A stretch of DNA of 31,545 bases from JABMMZ01 sp044357345 (GCA_044357345.1 JBIKPR010000025.1:1-31545); one strand, 5' to 3'; counted from the first letter of the stretch, positions 16,250 through 24,477 are shown. Translations and numbers: made by a program. The notes: generated by a model from the letters alone, not told the origin.

Positions 16250-17499
16250 TTTTTTATCGGTAAATTTTGGCTACTTAATTTCGTTGCCAAATAAATATAC
16301 AATAGGAAAACGGCAATCATGCCCATGGTAATTAAACGGTAAATTTTAAAAACATACACCGCTGTTTGCCCTGCAAAATCGACCCACACCAAATTACCTG
16401 TCAAAGCAATAAAAACTATAAATAAAATATAGTAGCTCACACTTTTAAATTTTGCTAACATCAACATTAAAACTGCAAACATTGGCATACTAAACATAAA
16501 ACTATACTCTCTTTGGTGAGGGAAGCACAATGGTATTAAAGCCATAAAACCAGCTGCTATTACAAAGCGCTTGTCCACCCCATAAACACTATGCTTGGCT
16601 TTGAAGGCCAAATATACCACTAAGCCTAAAAGTATCGCTCGAATGGAATTGGTTAAAATGAATAAACTCGATTTTGAAAGGTCCGCTATATTTATCTGTG
16701 GCTCCAAATAAACGGGTTCTGCAGATAAAAATTTAGTCAACATGGATGACAAATCCGTAAATCCATACTCATAGGTCTGCATTACATGAATATCACTTAC
16801 AGGATTTAAAGTTTTTAACCATTCTCCTATTAAGAACTGATTGGTATCAAAACCAATAAACACAGCAGGAATATACAAAAAGAGCAACAAAGCCGCAATG
16901 CCTAATCCGATAACTTGAAATGGCTTTTTACCCATAACAATAAGATATGGCGCCAAAACGATTGGCATAATTTTGATGTTAATGCCCAAACACAAAATCA
17001 GCACAGCCCATACCCAGTGTCCTTTCTTCATCAAATGGTAGGCCTCAAACATGGTCCATAAAATCAAAACACTTATTTGGTTAAAGGTGTAATTGACCAA
17101 AACAATTTTCCCAAACAAAAGCAGTAGAAAGAAAAAGATGAGAGCAGAACTTTTTTCCGTTTTAAAAACATGGATTCTCAACAAGATGAAAATTCGCACA
17201 AAAAGTGCAGTGTTGATTACAAACCAAATCCACTTTACAGTATTAATTCCTAACGATTGAATACTGCCCATTATGCCCGCGAACAACACACTGTAAAAAT
17301 ATTTCAAGTTATAGTAATGAGGCGGGCCATAAATATTCTCACCAGCTAACAAGCGTTCACCAGCTTGGAAGAAAACATCAAAGTCATCCATTCCTCCGGT
17401 TTGTCTGTTCTTCAATGACAAAAGCCACAATACATAGATAATGATTAAAATATAATAAAAATCTATTTTCTTAAAACCCAATTTAATGGCTGTTAGCAT
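16246..17499 (-). CDS. GT87 (DUF2029) polytopic glycosyltransferase
   Basis: 417 residues with about ten or more hydrophobic helices. After the first helix comes GGMDDFDVFFQAGERLLAG (from 35), the acidic first loop of GT87, with candidate catalytic Asp38/39/41; the family includes the mycobacterial mannosyltransferase PimE. A polyprenyl-phosphate sugar donor and action on the periplasmic face are expected from the family. The gene has its own -7 box at 17505-17512, five bases before the ATG, although it also follows lpxK by only 37 bases, so it may be read both from its own start and from upstream. The acceptor is unknown; the lpxK neighbour makes an envelope glycolipid possible. Confidence 0.75.
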   Translation of the reverse strand: MLTAIKLGFKKIDFYYILIIIYVLWLLSLKNRQTGGMDDFDVFFQAGERLLAGENIYGPPHYYNLKYFYSVLFAGIMGSIQSLGINTVKWIWFVINTALFVRIFILLRIHVFKTEKSSALIFFFLLLLFGKIVLVNYTFNQISVLILWTMFEAYHLMKKGHWVWAVLILCLGINIKIMPIVLAPYLIVMGKKPFQVIGLGIAALLLFLYIPAVFIGFDTNQFLIGEWLKTLNPVSDIHVMQTYEYGFTDLSSMLTKFLSAEPVYLEPQINIADLSKSSLFILTNSIRAILLGLVVYLAFKAKHSVYGVDKRFVIAAGFMALIPLCFPHQREYSFMFSMPMFAVLMLMLAKFKSVSYYILFIVFIALTGNLVWVDFAGQTAVYVFKIYRLITMGMIAVFLLYIYLATKLSSQNLPIKN

Positions 17500-17504
17500 A
17501 TCAA

Positions 17505-17534
17505 CAAATATAAAGTTTTACTTATTTATTCAAC
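17505..17534 (-). promoter_or_regulatory. Internal promoter for the GT87 gene, near-leaderless
   Basis: On the minus strand TATATTTG (17512-17505) lies five bases before the ATG. GTTG at 17534-17531 matches the -33 TTTG in three of four bases at a spacing of 18. The -33 region lies beside the lpxK stop codon. Confidence 0.5.
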
Positions 17535-17536
17535 TT

Positions 17537-18556
17537 TTAACTTAAAAGCTTTTCTTTTATTAAAGCATCAAAACGGCTTTCATCATCAAATAAAAATTGT
17601 ACTTGAACAGGCAGTACATAAAATTGATTCATAGGAATTAAATTATAAATCCCCTCTGCGCTTAATTTCACAGCGTCTTTTTCAGTGGTAAAAACAATGG
17701 TATCATCATCCAATTTGGACAAAATTTTCTTCATATCCTCTACCGAATAATGGTGGTGGTCGTTATAACTTATAGAAACACAGTTTTGAGAAATCCGCAT
17801 ACAAATTTCAGCAAAAGATTCAGGATTGGCAATGCCGCTTAAAGCAATTATCCTTTTAAATTGCCGTTTATCTATTGATAAATTCCCTTTCATTTTTCTT
17901 GGATTCCCTATTTGCAAGGTGGTAAAAAAAACATCCTGCTTAGCATGGGCTTTTATAGAACTCAGAAACGCACTTTTTTGCTCCCCATTTAGCGTTTCAG
18001 GACATTTACTTATAATGATAATGTCGGCCCTTTTTGCACCACTTGAAAACTCTCGCAAGCGCCCATAAGGCATAGGAAAATCTTTGTAATATGGCTTTCT
18101 ATAATCCGACAAAAGAATTTGAACCCCGCATTTTACAGCACGGTGCTGAAATGCATCGTCTAACAAGACCAGCTCAGCATCTGTTTTTTCCAAGTATTTA
18201 AGCCCATTTTCCCTGCTTTCTGAAACGACAACTTGTGCACCAGGCAATGTTTGAAAATACCACAATGGTTCGTCCCCTATCGACTCTGCATTAGATTCTG
18301 AATTTGCAGACAGCAAGCCTTTGGTTTTCCTGCCATATCCCCGCGACAAAATTGCCGTATTGTACTTAGACGATAGCATCCAATACAAATAGGCGGTCAT
18401 TGGTGTTTTACCAGAACCTCCAACCTGCAAGTTTCCTATCACTATAGTTTTGAGTTTTGAATGGTATGACTTAAATATTTTCAAGTCATAGCAAATATTT
18501 CTCAAGCAAGTAATAAAACCATACAACAATGAAAAAGGAAGGAGAAGAAATTTCAT
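17537..18556 (-). CDS. lpxK: Tetraacyldisaccharide 4'-kinase (lipid A synthesis)
   Basis: 339 residues from the ATG at 18556; the TTG codon just before it at 18559 would add one residue. LpxK phosphorylates the 4' position of the lipid A disaccharide with ATP at the inner face of the inner membrane. An N-terminal hydrophobic segment (2-18) is followed by the Walker A loop GNLQVGGSGKTP (Lys50). The SRGYGRKTKG block and LLDDAFQH are the other LpxK hallmarks, and FTTEKDAVKL lies near the C-terminus. Length is normal for the family. It follows truA by 13 bases and precedes a GT87 gene, making a likely truA-lpxK-GT87 unit. Confidence 0.95.
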   Translation of the reverse strand: MKFLLLPFSLLYGFITCLRNICYDLKIFKSYHSKLKTIVIGNLQVGGSGKTPMTAYLYWMLSSKYNTAILSRGYGRKTKGLLSANSESNAESIGDEPLWYFQTLPGAQVVVSESRENGLKYLEKTDAELVLLDDAFQHRAVKCGVQILLSDYRKPYYKDFPMPYGRLREFSSGAKRADIIIISKCPETLNGEQKSAFLSSIKAHAKQDVFFTTLQIGNPRKMKGNLSIDKRQFKRIIALSGIANPESFAEICMRISQNCVSISYNDHHHYSVEDMKKILSKLDDDTIVFTTEKDAVKLSAEGIYNLIPMNQFYVLPVQVQFLFDDESRFDALIKEKLLS

Positions 18557-18569
18557 CAACTAGAATCTA

Positions 18570-19292
18570 TTAATACTCAATACTGCTTAGATACAAACCA
18601 TGAGCAGGCACTGAGGTTCCGGCCATTTTGCGGTCTTTGCTTTCCAAAATTTCTCTAAAGCGTTCAAAGCTAAATTTACCTTCACCCAACTGAGTTAATG
18701 TCCCGACCATTGCTCTCACCATATTGCGCAAAAACCGGTTAGCAGTTACTTCAAACACTAAAATATTATCGCGGTAATACCATCTTGCCGCCATTAAATT
18801 GCAATTGTAATGTTTTACATCGGTATTGACTTTGCTAAAACATGCAAAATCTTTTTCGCCGATCAGATCCAAACACGCTTGGTTCATGGCATCCACATTC
18901 AAATCGTGAAACCAGCGCACGGCAAGGTGATCGAGAAAAGGGTCTTTCTCAAAAATAATATGGTATTCGTAAGTCCTTGATATCGCATTAAAACGTGCAT
19001 TAAAATCATTGCTAACCAATCGCGCATCATGGACAGCGATGTCTTGTGGTAAAATACCATTTAAACTTTTCAAAAACATTGGAGGCAATTCGATGTCCAT
19101 GTCAAAGTGAGCGAAATACTGTTTGGCATGTACACCGGTATCGGTGCGTCCGCAGCCAACGGTTTCAATTTGTTTGCGGGTAATAACCGATATGGCATTG
19201 TTCAAAACCTCTTGAACTGTGCTTCCATTGGGTTGTATTTGCCAACCTTGATAATTGCTGCCGTTGTAGGCGAGTTCTAATAGGTATCTCAT
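18570..19292 (-). CDS. truA: tRNA pseudouridine synthase A
   Basis: 240 residues, normal for TruA, which makes pseudouridine at positions 38-40 of tRNA anticodon stems. The catalytic motif GRTDTGVHA carries Asp51. The flanking blocks LAYNGSNYQGWQIQPNG and FLRNMVRAMVGTL are also typical. The ATG at 19292 is only nine bases below the stem of the terminator at 19299-19325 and no promoter is visible between them, so truA may depend on read-through or on an unrecognised promoter within the hairpin region. It heads the run into lpxK. Confidence 0.97.
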   Translation of the reverse strand: MRYLLELAYNGSNYQGWQIQPNGSTVQEVLNNAISVITRKQIETVGCGRTDTGVHAKQYFAHFDMDIELPPMFLKSLNGILPQDIAVHDARLVSNDFNARFNAISRTYEYHIIFEKDPFLDHLAVRWFHDLNVDAMNQACLDLIGEKDFACFSKVNTDVKHYNCNLMAARWYYRDNILVFEVTANRFLRNMVRAMVGTLTQLGEGKFSFERFREILESKDRKMAGTSVPAHGLYLSSIEY

Positions 19293-19298
19293 GGTAAT

Positions 19299-19325
19299 AA
19301 AAAGGGCAGCTTCAAAGCTGCCCTT
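19299..19325 (-). terminator. Intrinsic terminator directly in front of truA
   Basis: AAGGGCAGCTT (19302-19312) and its exact complement (19315-19325) form a GC-rich hairpin, followed on the minus strand by five T. It ends the cytochrome-like lipoprotein gene. The last stem base is nine bases from the truA ATG. Confidence 0.9.
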
Positions 19326-19334
19326 CTGAATAAA

Positions 19335-19907
19335 TTAATTGTTAATGGTTCCACCCGCGGCAATCCAATCGGTTATTTTTGTTTTCTCAGTATTACTTAA
19401 ACTTCCCATACTGCCGTTCACAGATTTCACAACTATCATAGATTTTCGTGAAACAATATCACAGTCTGTGGCAAAAATATTTTTTGGCGCACCACCCGAT
19501 CCTGAGGTATGGCAAGTTTGATTGCATTTAGTCGCTATTAAAGATGATACCGCTGTAAACAAAGCACCCTTGGTGGCATTAACTCCAACTACAAAGGTTT
19601 CTGTTTTGCTACACCCTTCAAAATCTTGAACAGTAATTGTATACGAGGCAGCTGCTAGGCCTGCAAAAACAGAATCAGATTGAAATGCGCTTGAGCCTAA
19701 CTTGAAAGTAAATCCGTTAGAGCCAGATGCACGCACAATCAAGGATCCATTTGAAGAGCAAGAGGCTGCATTCACTACAGTGGCAGTTAATGTGATGTTT
19801 TTAGACGCACATATGTCCGGCTCCACTGGCTCCACTCCTTTTGTACAAGCAGAAAACATTACAACAGAAGCAAATACTGACGCTAATAATAGATTTTTTA
19901 CAAACAT
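19335..19907 (-). CDS. Lipoprotein with SprB-like repeat and cytochrome c-like CX3CH segment
   Basis: 190 residues. The lipobox FSAC gives Cys21. Residues about 33-108 resemble one SprB-type Ig-like repeat (VNAASCSSNGSLIVRASG, then LAAASYTITVQDFEGC). The C-terminal 70 residues have the layout of small cytochrome c domains in Bacteroidota lipoproteins: LIATKCNQTCHTSGSGG (C128, C132, H133), a distal GSMGSLSNTEKTKITDWIAAGG with Met167 as a possible second axial ligand, and an end at -TINN. The heme motif is CX3CH instead of CXXCH, so heme attachment is uncertain. The ATG at 19907 is chosen over an upstream TTG (19928) because it gives a clean signal peptide. It is monocistronic, ending at the hairpin before truA. 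Confidence 0.7.
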   Translation of the reverse strand: MFVKNLLLASVFASVVMFSACTKGVEPVEPDICASKNITLTATVVNAASCSSNGSLIVRASGSNGFTFKLGSSAFQSDSVFAGLAAASYTITVQDFEGCSKTETFVVGVNATKGALFTAVSSLIATKCNQTCHTSGSGGAPKNIFATDCDIVSRKSMIVVKSVNGSMGSLSNTEKTKITDWIAAGGTINN

Positions 19908-19955
19908 AATTTTAAAATTGTTAGGCAAAATAATTCAAGACGAATAATTATGCAA

Positions 19956-21341
19956 TTATTTCTTCATTTCAGCATAGTACTTGTAGAAATAAGGTATGGT
20001 TTCAATGCCTTTGTAGTAATTGAACAAACCATATTTCTCGTTTGGTGAGTGCAATGCATCACTGTCCAAACCAAAGCCCATCAACATTGATTTAATGCCT
20101 AGTTCCGCTTCGAACAAAGCAATAATTGGAATACTTCCACCGCCTCTTGTAGGAATTGGTTTTTTACCATAAGTAGTTTCCATTGCTTTTGATGCTGCAC
20201 CAAATTCAACACTGTCTGTTGGTGTTAATACAGGCTCTCCACCATGGTGTTCAGTAACTTTTACTTTTACATATGCAGGCGCCGTTGATTCAAAATGGGT
20301 TTTGAACAATTGAGAAATTTTATGAGAGTTTTGGCCAGGAACCAAACGCATGCTAATTTTTGCATTTGCTTTGCTAGGCAATACGGTTTTAGAACCTTCT
20401 CCAGTGTAGCCACCCCAAATACCATTAACCTCCAAAGTAGGTCTGATACTTGTGCGTTCTACTGTGCTGTATCCTTTTTCGCCCCAAACTTCTTCAACAT
20501 TTAAGTCTTTTTTGTATGCATCTAGACTAAAAGGCGCTTTTGCCATTTCAGCGCGATCAGATTCGCTTACAACAATAACATCATCGTAAAAACCAGGAAT
20601 TGTAATGTGGTTGTTTTCATCGTGCATAGATGCAATCATTTGGCATAAGATGGTTGCAGGGTTTGCAACTGCTCCACCGTATACACCACTGTGTAAGTCG
20701 CGGTTTGGACCAGTTACTTCTACTTCCATATACGCCAAGCCACGCAATCCAACGTCGATACTTGGGGTATCATTTGCAATGATGCTGGTATCGCTTACCA
20801 AAACAACATCCGCTTTTAATTTTGCTTTATTGGCTTTAATAAATGTTCCAAGGTTTGCAGAACCAACTTCTTCTTCACCTTCAATCATAAACTTCACATT
20901 ACAAGCCAAGGTATTGGTTTGCATCATGGCTTCAAAAGCTTTAACATGCATATACATTTGACCTTTATCGTCGCAAGCACCTCTAGCGTAAATTGCGCCT
21001 TCTGGATGCTCCTCTGTTATTTTAATTACAGGTTCAAATGGTGGAGAGTGCCACAATTCAACTGGATCTGCTGGTTGAACATCGTAGTGTCCATAAACCA
21101 AAACAGTTGGTAAATTGGCATCAAATATTTTTTCTCCATAAACAATTGGGTGACCAGCAGTAGCACATACTTCTACATTGTCAGCACCAGCTGCTTTTAA
21201 TTTTTCAGCAACAAATTCCGCTGTTTTCTTAACATCTCCAGCATATTTACTATCTGCACTTACAGATGGAATACGCAATAAATCTAATAACTCGTTCAAA
21301 AAACGTTCTTTGTTTGCTTCTAGGTATGGGATATGACTCAT
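19956..21341 (-). CDS. M20 family dipeptidase (CNDP/PepV-like metallopeptidase)
   Basis: 461 residues, normal for M20 dipeptidases with a lid domain, which cleave dipeptides using two zinc or manganese ions, usually in the cytoplasm; no signal peptide is seen. The metal and catalytic motifs are intact: YGHYDVQPAD (His85, Asp87), ARGACDDKGQ (Asp124/125), MIEGEEEVGS (Glu156-158), VSDTSII, and a late DALHSPNE His. The dimerisation/lid domain occupies about 200-380. A -7 box TAGGTTTG on the minus strand at 21370-21363 lies 21 bases before the ATG. Exact substrate preference (carnosine-type, Xaa-His or general) cannot be read from the sequence. Confidence 0.92.
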   Translation of the reverse strand: MSHIPYLEANKERFLNELLDLLRIPSVSADSKYAGDVKKTAEFVAEKLKAAGADNVEVCATAGHPIVYGEKIFDANLPTVLVYGHYDVQPADPVELWHSPPFEPVIKITEEHPEGAIYARGACDDKGQMYMHVKAFEAMMQTNTLACNVKFMIEGEEEVGSANLGTFIKANKAKLKADVVLVSDTSIIANDTPSIDVGLRGLAYMEVEVTGPNRDLHSGVYGGAVANPATILCQMIASMHDENNHITIPGFYDDVIVVSESDRAEMAKAPFSLDAYKKDLNVEEVWGEKGYSTVERTSIRPTLEVNGIWGGYTGEGSKTVLPSKANAKISMRLVPGQNSHKISQLFKTHFESTAPAYVKVKVTEHHGGEPVLTPTDSVEFGAASKAMETTYGKKPIPTRGGGSIPIIALFEAELGIKSMLMGFGLDSDALHSPNEKYGLFNYYKGIETIPYFYKYYAEMKK

Positions 21342-21362
21342 GGTTGATGAATATTTAAGCTA

Positions 21363-21370
21363 CAAACCTA
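21363..21370 (-). promoter_or_regulatory. -7 box of the M20 dipeptidase gene
   Basis: TAGGTTTG on the minus strand matches TAnnTTTG, 21 bases upstream of the ATG. No clear -33 element is seen. Confidence 0.45.
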
Positions 21371-21465
21371 CGAAAATAAATTGAGAATGCTTAAGTACTT
21401 TCGGTCTAAAATAAACAGCACATTTTATGTCCTGATACAGAGCGCATTTAAATAAAATAAAATTC

Positions 21466-21479
21466 AAACAAGTTTGTTT
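21466..21479. repeat. Inverted repeat in the divergent dipeptidase/NMO region
   Basis: AAACAA-GT-TTGTTT is a perfect 6-bp dyad, 32 bases before the -7 box at 21511. It could be an operator for the divergent pair, but dyads this short arise by chance in AT-rich DNA. Confidence 0.35.
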
Positions 21480-21510
21480 CAGCATCAATTCAAATCCATT
21501 CTTTTTTAAC

Positions 21511-21518
21511 TAAATTTG
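21511..21518 (+). promoter_or_regulatory. -7 box of the NMO-M16-AlbA_2 operon, near-leaderless
   Basis: TAAATTTG is a perfect TAnnTTTG match, six bases before the ATG at 21525. A TTG in frame with the gene lies inside the box itself (21516), which is why that codon is not taken as the start. Confidence 0.55.
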
Positions 21519-21524
21519 CATGCA

Positions 21525-22469
21525 ATGAGTGGCGAAAGAATAAGCAAACTATTTAACATCCAATACCCTATTATTCAAGCTGGAATGATATGGTGCAGTG
21601 GATGGAGACTTGCTGCAGCTGTTTCAAATGCTGGTGGCTTGGGCATTATCGGTTCTGGAAGTATGTACCCTGAGGTGCTTAGAGAACACATTCAAAAATT
21701 TAAACAAGCTAGCGACAAACCTTTTGGGGTAAATGTCCCTCTTTTATACCCCGACATTGATAAACACATAGCCATTCTCATTGAAGAAGGGGTGAAAATT
21801 GTGTTTACCTCAGCCGGCAATCCGAATACATGGACCAAGCATTTGAAGTCACATGGAATGACTGTCGTGCATGTGGTGGCTAATACAAAATTTGCCCGCA
21901 AATGTGAAGAAGCAGGTGTTGATGCCATCGTTGCCGAGGGATTTGAAGCAGGTGGTCATAATGGCCGGGAAGAAACCACTACCCTATGCTTAATCCCAAT
22001 GATCAAACAAGTTTGTTCATTGCCACTAATCGCGGCTGGCGGAATTGGCTCAGGCCAAGCCATTGCGGCTTGTATGGCACTGGGTGCAGACGGCGTGCAA
22101 ATTGGTTCCTTGTTCGCCGCAAGTGAAGAGAGTAGCGCGCACCAAAACTTTAAAGAAAAAATCACCACACTTAATGACGGGGATACCGAATTGTCATTAA
22201 AACAACTTACACCCGTTCGTTTAATCAAAAACGAATTTTATCAGCAGATAAAAACTGCCGAGGCCAATGGGGCTGGCGCTGAAGAATTAAGCACATTGCT
22301 TGGCAGAGGCCGTGCAAAAAAAGGCATGTTTGAGGGTGATTTGGTTGAAGGCGAATTGGAAATTGGTCAAATCGCATCAACTATAAATTCAATACTACCT
22401 GCAAAAGATATAATGGACAATTTGGTTCGCGAGTACAACAACAGCATAAAACACATTACTAAACTATAA
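21525..22469 (+). CDS. Nitronate monooxygenase / FabK-like FMN TIM-barrel
   Basis: 314 residues. The family uses FMN either to oxidise alkyl nitronates or, in FabK, to reduce enoyl-ACP. The N-terminal NIQYPIIQAGM and SNAGGLGIIGSG blocks, GFEAGGHNG with the active-site His145, AAGGIGSGQAI (170-180) and GADGVQIGSLF for FMN phosphate binding are all present. These motifs are shared by NMO and FabK, so the sequence alone does not choose between them; NMO is the usual annotation for Bacteroidota proteins of this type. It heads a tight operon: the M16 protease gene starts two bases after its stop. Confidence 0.88.
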   Translation: MSGERISKLFNIQYPIIQAGMIWCSGWRLAAAVSNAGGLGIIGSGSMYPEVLREHIQKFKQASDKPFGVNVPLLYPDIDKHIAILIEEGVKIVFTSAGNPNTWTKHLKSHGMTVVHVVANTKFARKCEEAGVDAIVAEGFEAGGHNGREETTTLCLIPMIKQVCSLPLIAAGGIGSGQAIAACMALGADGVQIGSLFAASEESSAHQNFKEKITTLNDGDTELSLKQLTPVRLIKNEFYQQIKTAEANGAGAEELSTLLGRGRAKKGMFEGDLVEGELEIGQIASTINSILPAKDIMDNLVREYNNSIKHITKL

Positions 22470-22471
22470 AT

Positions 22472-23704
22472 TTGGAAGACCATACCATTCACACACTAGA
22501 CAACGGCCTTCGAATTATATACAAAGAAGCACCAAACACCTCTGTAACGCATGTTGGATTTAACATCTATGCAGGTTCGCGTGATGACAGCAATTTACCT
22601 GGAACAGCGCACTGTTTTGAGCACATGTTGTTCAAAGGCACACAAAAAAGAAATTCGTGGCACATCATCAACCGACTGGAAACAGTTGGAGGCGAAATGA
22701 ATGCTTTTACAACCAAAGAAATCACTGTTTTATATGCCTCTGTAATAAATGACTATGCAGAAAGAGCACTTGAATTATTGGCTGATTTGACCTTCAATTC
22801 TACTTTCCCTGATAAAGAATTGGAAAAAGAAAAAAAGGTCATTGCAGAAGAAATCAATATGTATTTAGATACCCCAGAGGAAAACATATTTGATGAGTTT
22901 CAAGAAATGATTTTTGCAGGCCACTCACTTGCGCCCAATATCCTCGGAACACCCGAGAGTTTAGAAAGATTAACATCGAAGGACTTACTCTTATTTCACA
23001 AAAAATACTACCATCCAGAAAACATCGTTTTAAGCATCAGTTCTGGAATTTCTTTAAAAAAGTTTATCAAATGGGCCGAAAAACATTGTTCGCTTGCTCA
23101 AAATTCATTCACAGCCAACAAGCGACCGTCCTTTAATTTATACTCTCAAAAATCGGAAAAGAAAACAACAGAACATGTACAATGCCATGCAATATTAGGA
23201 AACACGTGTTATGCCCATAGCCATCCTAAACGCTTGCAAATGTTATTACTTAACAATGTCCTTGGGGGTCCAGGCATGAACTCACGGCTCAACCTAAGCG
23301 TGCGGGAGAAGTATGGATATACGTATAACATAGAAAGTGGGTACACTGGATTCATTGATACAGGTTTATTCCATTGTTATTTGAGCACAGAAAAAAAGAA
23401 TCTAAACAAAGCTGTAGATTTGGTTTACAAAGAGTTAAAGCGTTTAAAAGAACAAAAACTCAGCGCTATTCAGCTCCACCACGCAAAAACACAATTCAAT
23501 GGACAGATTGCATTGTCAGAAGAAAACCGACTGAATATTATGCTTATGTTAGGTAAAAATTTAGTCCAAGGTTTTAGCATGGAAACCCTGAACGAGGTTA
23601 TTCACAAAATCAACCAAGTAAATGCAGACGAATTACAAGAAATCGCAAACGAAATATTTGATTTTGATAAATTGAGCTATCTTGCATATATATCCGAAGG
23701 ATAA
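22472..23704 (+). CDS. M16 family zinc peptidase (processing-peptidase type)
   Basis: 410 residues, the usual length for a one-chain M16B peptidase. The inverted zinc motif is complete: HCFEH (His47, Glu50, His51) in AHCFEHMLFKGT, with the third ligand Glu in VIAEEINMYLDTP (about 126-127). The C-terminal inactive half begins near residue 200 and contains LLNNVLGGPGMNSRL and the VREKYGYTYNI block with the substrate-binding Arg/Tyr. No signal peptide is seen, so it is probably cytoplasmic. The start is TTG at 22472; the next in-frame ATG falls inside the zinc motif, so a non-ATG start is required. It is two bases after the NMO stop and eight before the AlbA_2 gene. The substrate is unknown. Confidence 0.92.
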   Translation: MEDHTIHTLDNGLRIIYKEAPNTSVTHVGFNIYAGSRDDSNLPGTAHCFEHMLFKGTQKRNSWHIINRLETVGGEMNAFTTKEITVLYASVINDYAERALELLADLTFNSTFPDKELEKEKKVIAEEINMYLDTPEENIFDEFQEMIFAGHSLAPNILGTPESLERLTSKDLLLFHKKYYHPENIVLSISSGISLKKFIKWAEKHCSLAQNSFTANKRPSFNLYSQKSEKKTTEHVQCHAILGNTCYAHSHPKRLQMLLLNNVLGGPGMNSRLNLSVREKYGYTYNIESGYTGFIDTGLFHCYLSTEKKNLNKAVDLVYKELKRLKEQKLSAIQLHHAKTQFNGQIALSEENRLNIMLMLGKNLVQGFSMETLNEVIHKINQVNADELQEIANEIFDFDKLSYLAYISEG

Positions 23705-23712
23705 TTAGCAAG

Positions 23713-24348
23713 ATGAAAATGTTACACAAAATAACAAGACTGATTGCAGGAGGCGAAAGCGAAACGCTCGACTTCAAACAAACCATTTCAGATGCCTCTA
23801 AAATCGCCAAAACTTTAGTGGCTTTCGCCAACCACAAAGGAGGTACACTATTAATAGGTGTTAGAGACAATGGAAGTATTAGCGGTATCCGTTCTGAAGA
23901 TGAAAAATACATGTTAGAACTCGCTGGTACCTTTTATTGTGAACCCAAAATAAATGTTACCTACATTGAATACGAAATCGACAAGAAAACCGTTATAGAA
24001 GCAAGAATACTTGCAGGAACAGATAAACCCTATTACGCAAAAGACAAGGATGGTAAGTGGTGGGTGTATCACCGTGTCAATGACCAAAGTTTACAAGCCA
24101 GTGCTGTGATGTTTCAAGTCATAAAAAAACAAAACAGAGCCAATACTGAAATAAGCAGTTATAGTTTTACTGAATCAGAGATTCTTAAGGCTTTACAGCA
24201 AGAAAAACCTCTTTCTTTAACTGAAATTGTAAACCGATTAAATATTGCAAAAAACAGGGTAATTTATAGTCTAGCGAAACTGATTCATTTTGATTTGGTA
24301 ACAGTAATTCACCAGCAAAAACTAGAGTTTTACCGTTTAAAACCATAA
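23713..24348 (+). CDS. AlbA_2 (Schlafen-like) domain putative transcriptional regulator
   Basis: 211 residues. Residues about 5-135 form an AlbA_2 domain: GESETLDFKQTI, then KTLVAFANHKGGTLLIGVRDNG, the classic nucleotide/DNA-binding signature, and PYYAKDKDGKWWVYHRVND. The C-terminal part (about 150-211) looks like a winged helix (SESEIL-type helix, LSLTEIVNRLNIAKNRVIYS, then a short beta wing). Together they suggest a DNA-binding regulator. Larger relatives with extra domains occur in defence islands, but this short two-domain form without partners looks like an ordinary regulator. It is the third gene of the NMO-M16 operon. No obvious terminator follows; the 202-bp gap downstream holds the next promoter. 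Confidence 0.8.
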   Translation: MKMLHKITRLIAGGESETLDFKQTISDASKIAKTLVAFANHKGGTLLIGVRDNGSISGIRSEDEKYMLELAGTFYCEPKINVTYIEYEIDKKTVIEARILAGTDKPYYAKDKDGKWWVYHRVNDQSLQASAVMFQVIKKQNRANTEISSYSFTESEILKALQQEKPLSLTEIVNRLNIAKNRVIYSLAKLIHFDLVTVIHQQKLEFYRLKP

Positions 24349-24426
24349 GACTATGTCATTGGTTTAAAATTATTCGACTGAAATTCAATTAATTAAAACG
24401 CCATCAGTGCTTTTTTATATTTTTTA

Positions 24427-24457
24427 TTTTCTCATTTAAAAACGTTCTCTATATTTG
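24427..24457 (+). promoter_or_regulatory. Promoter of the DUF6089 gene
   Basis: TATATTTG at 24450-24457 is a perfect -7 box. TTTT at 24427-24430 is a three-of-four -33 match at a spacing of 19. It leaves a 5' leader of roughly 85-90 bases, the longest in the window. Confidence 0.55.
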
Positions 24458-24477
24458 ATTAAATGGGATTGTAAGTT

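Noticed and set aside
19908..19928. TTG at 19928 as start of the cytochrome-like lipoprotein
   Set aside because: It adds seven polar residues; the ATG at 19907 directly begins a normal lipoprotein signal peptide.
19943..19960. AATAATT/AATTATT hairpin as terminator of the M20 dipeptidase gene
   Set aside because: The 7-bp stem is entirely A/T, overlaps the stop codon and lacks a T tract.
23713..24348. AlbA_2 gene as part of a phage-defence system
   Set aside because: It is a short regulator-type form with a winged helix, and the neighbours are metabolic and protease genes; no nuclease, toxin, helicase or phage genes are nearby.
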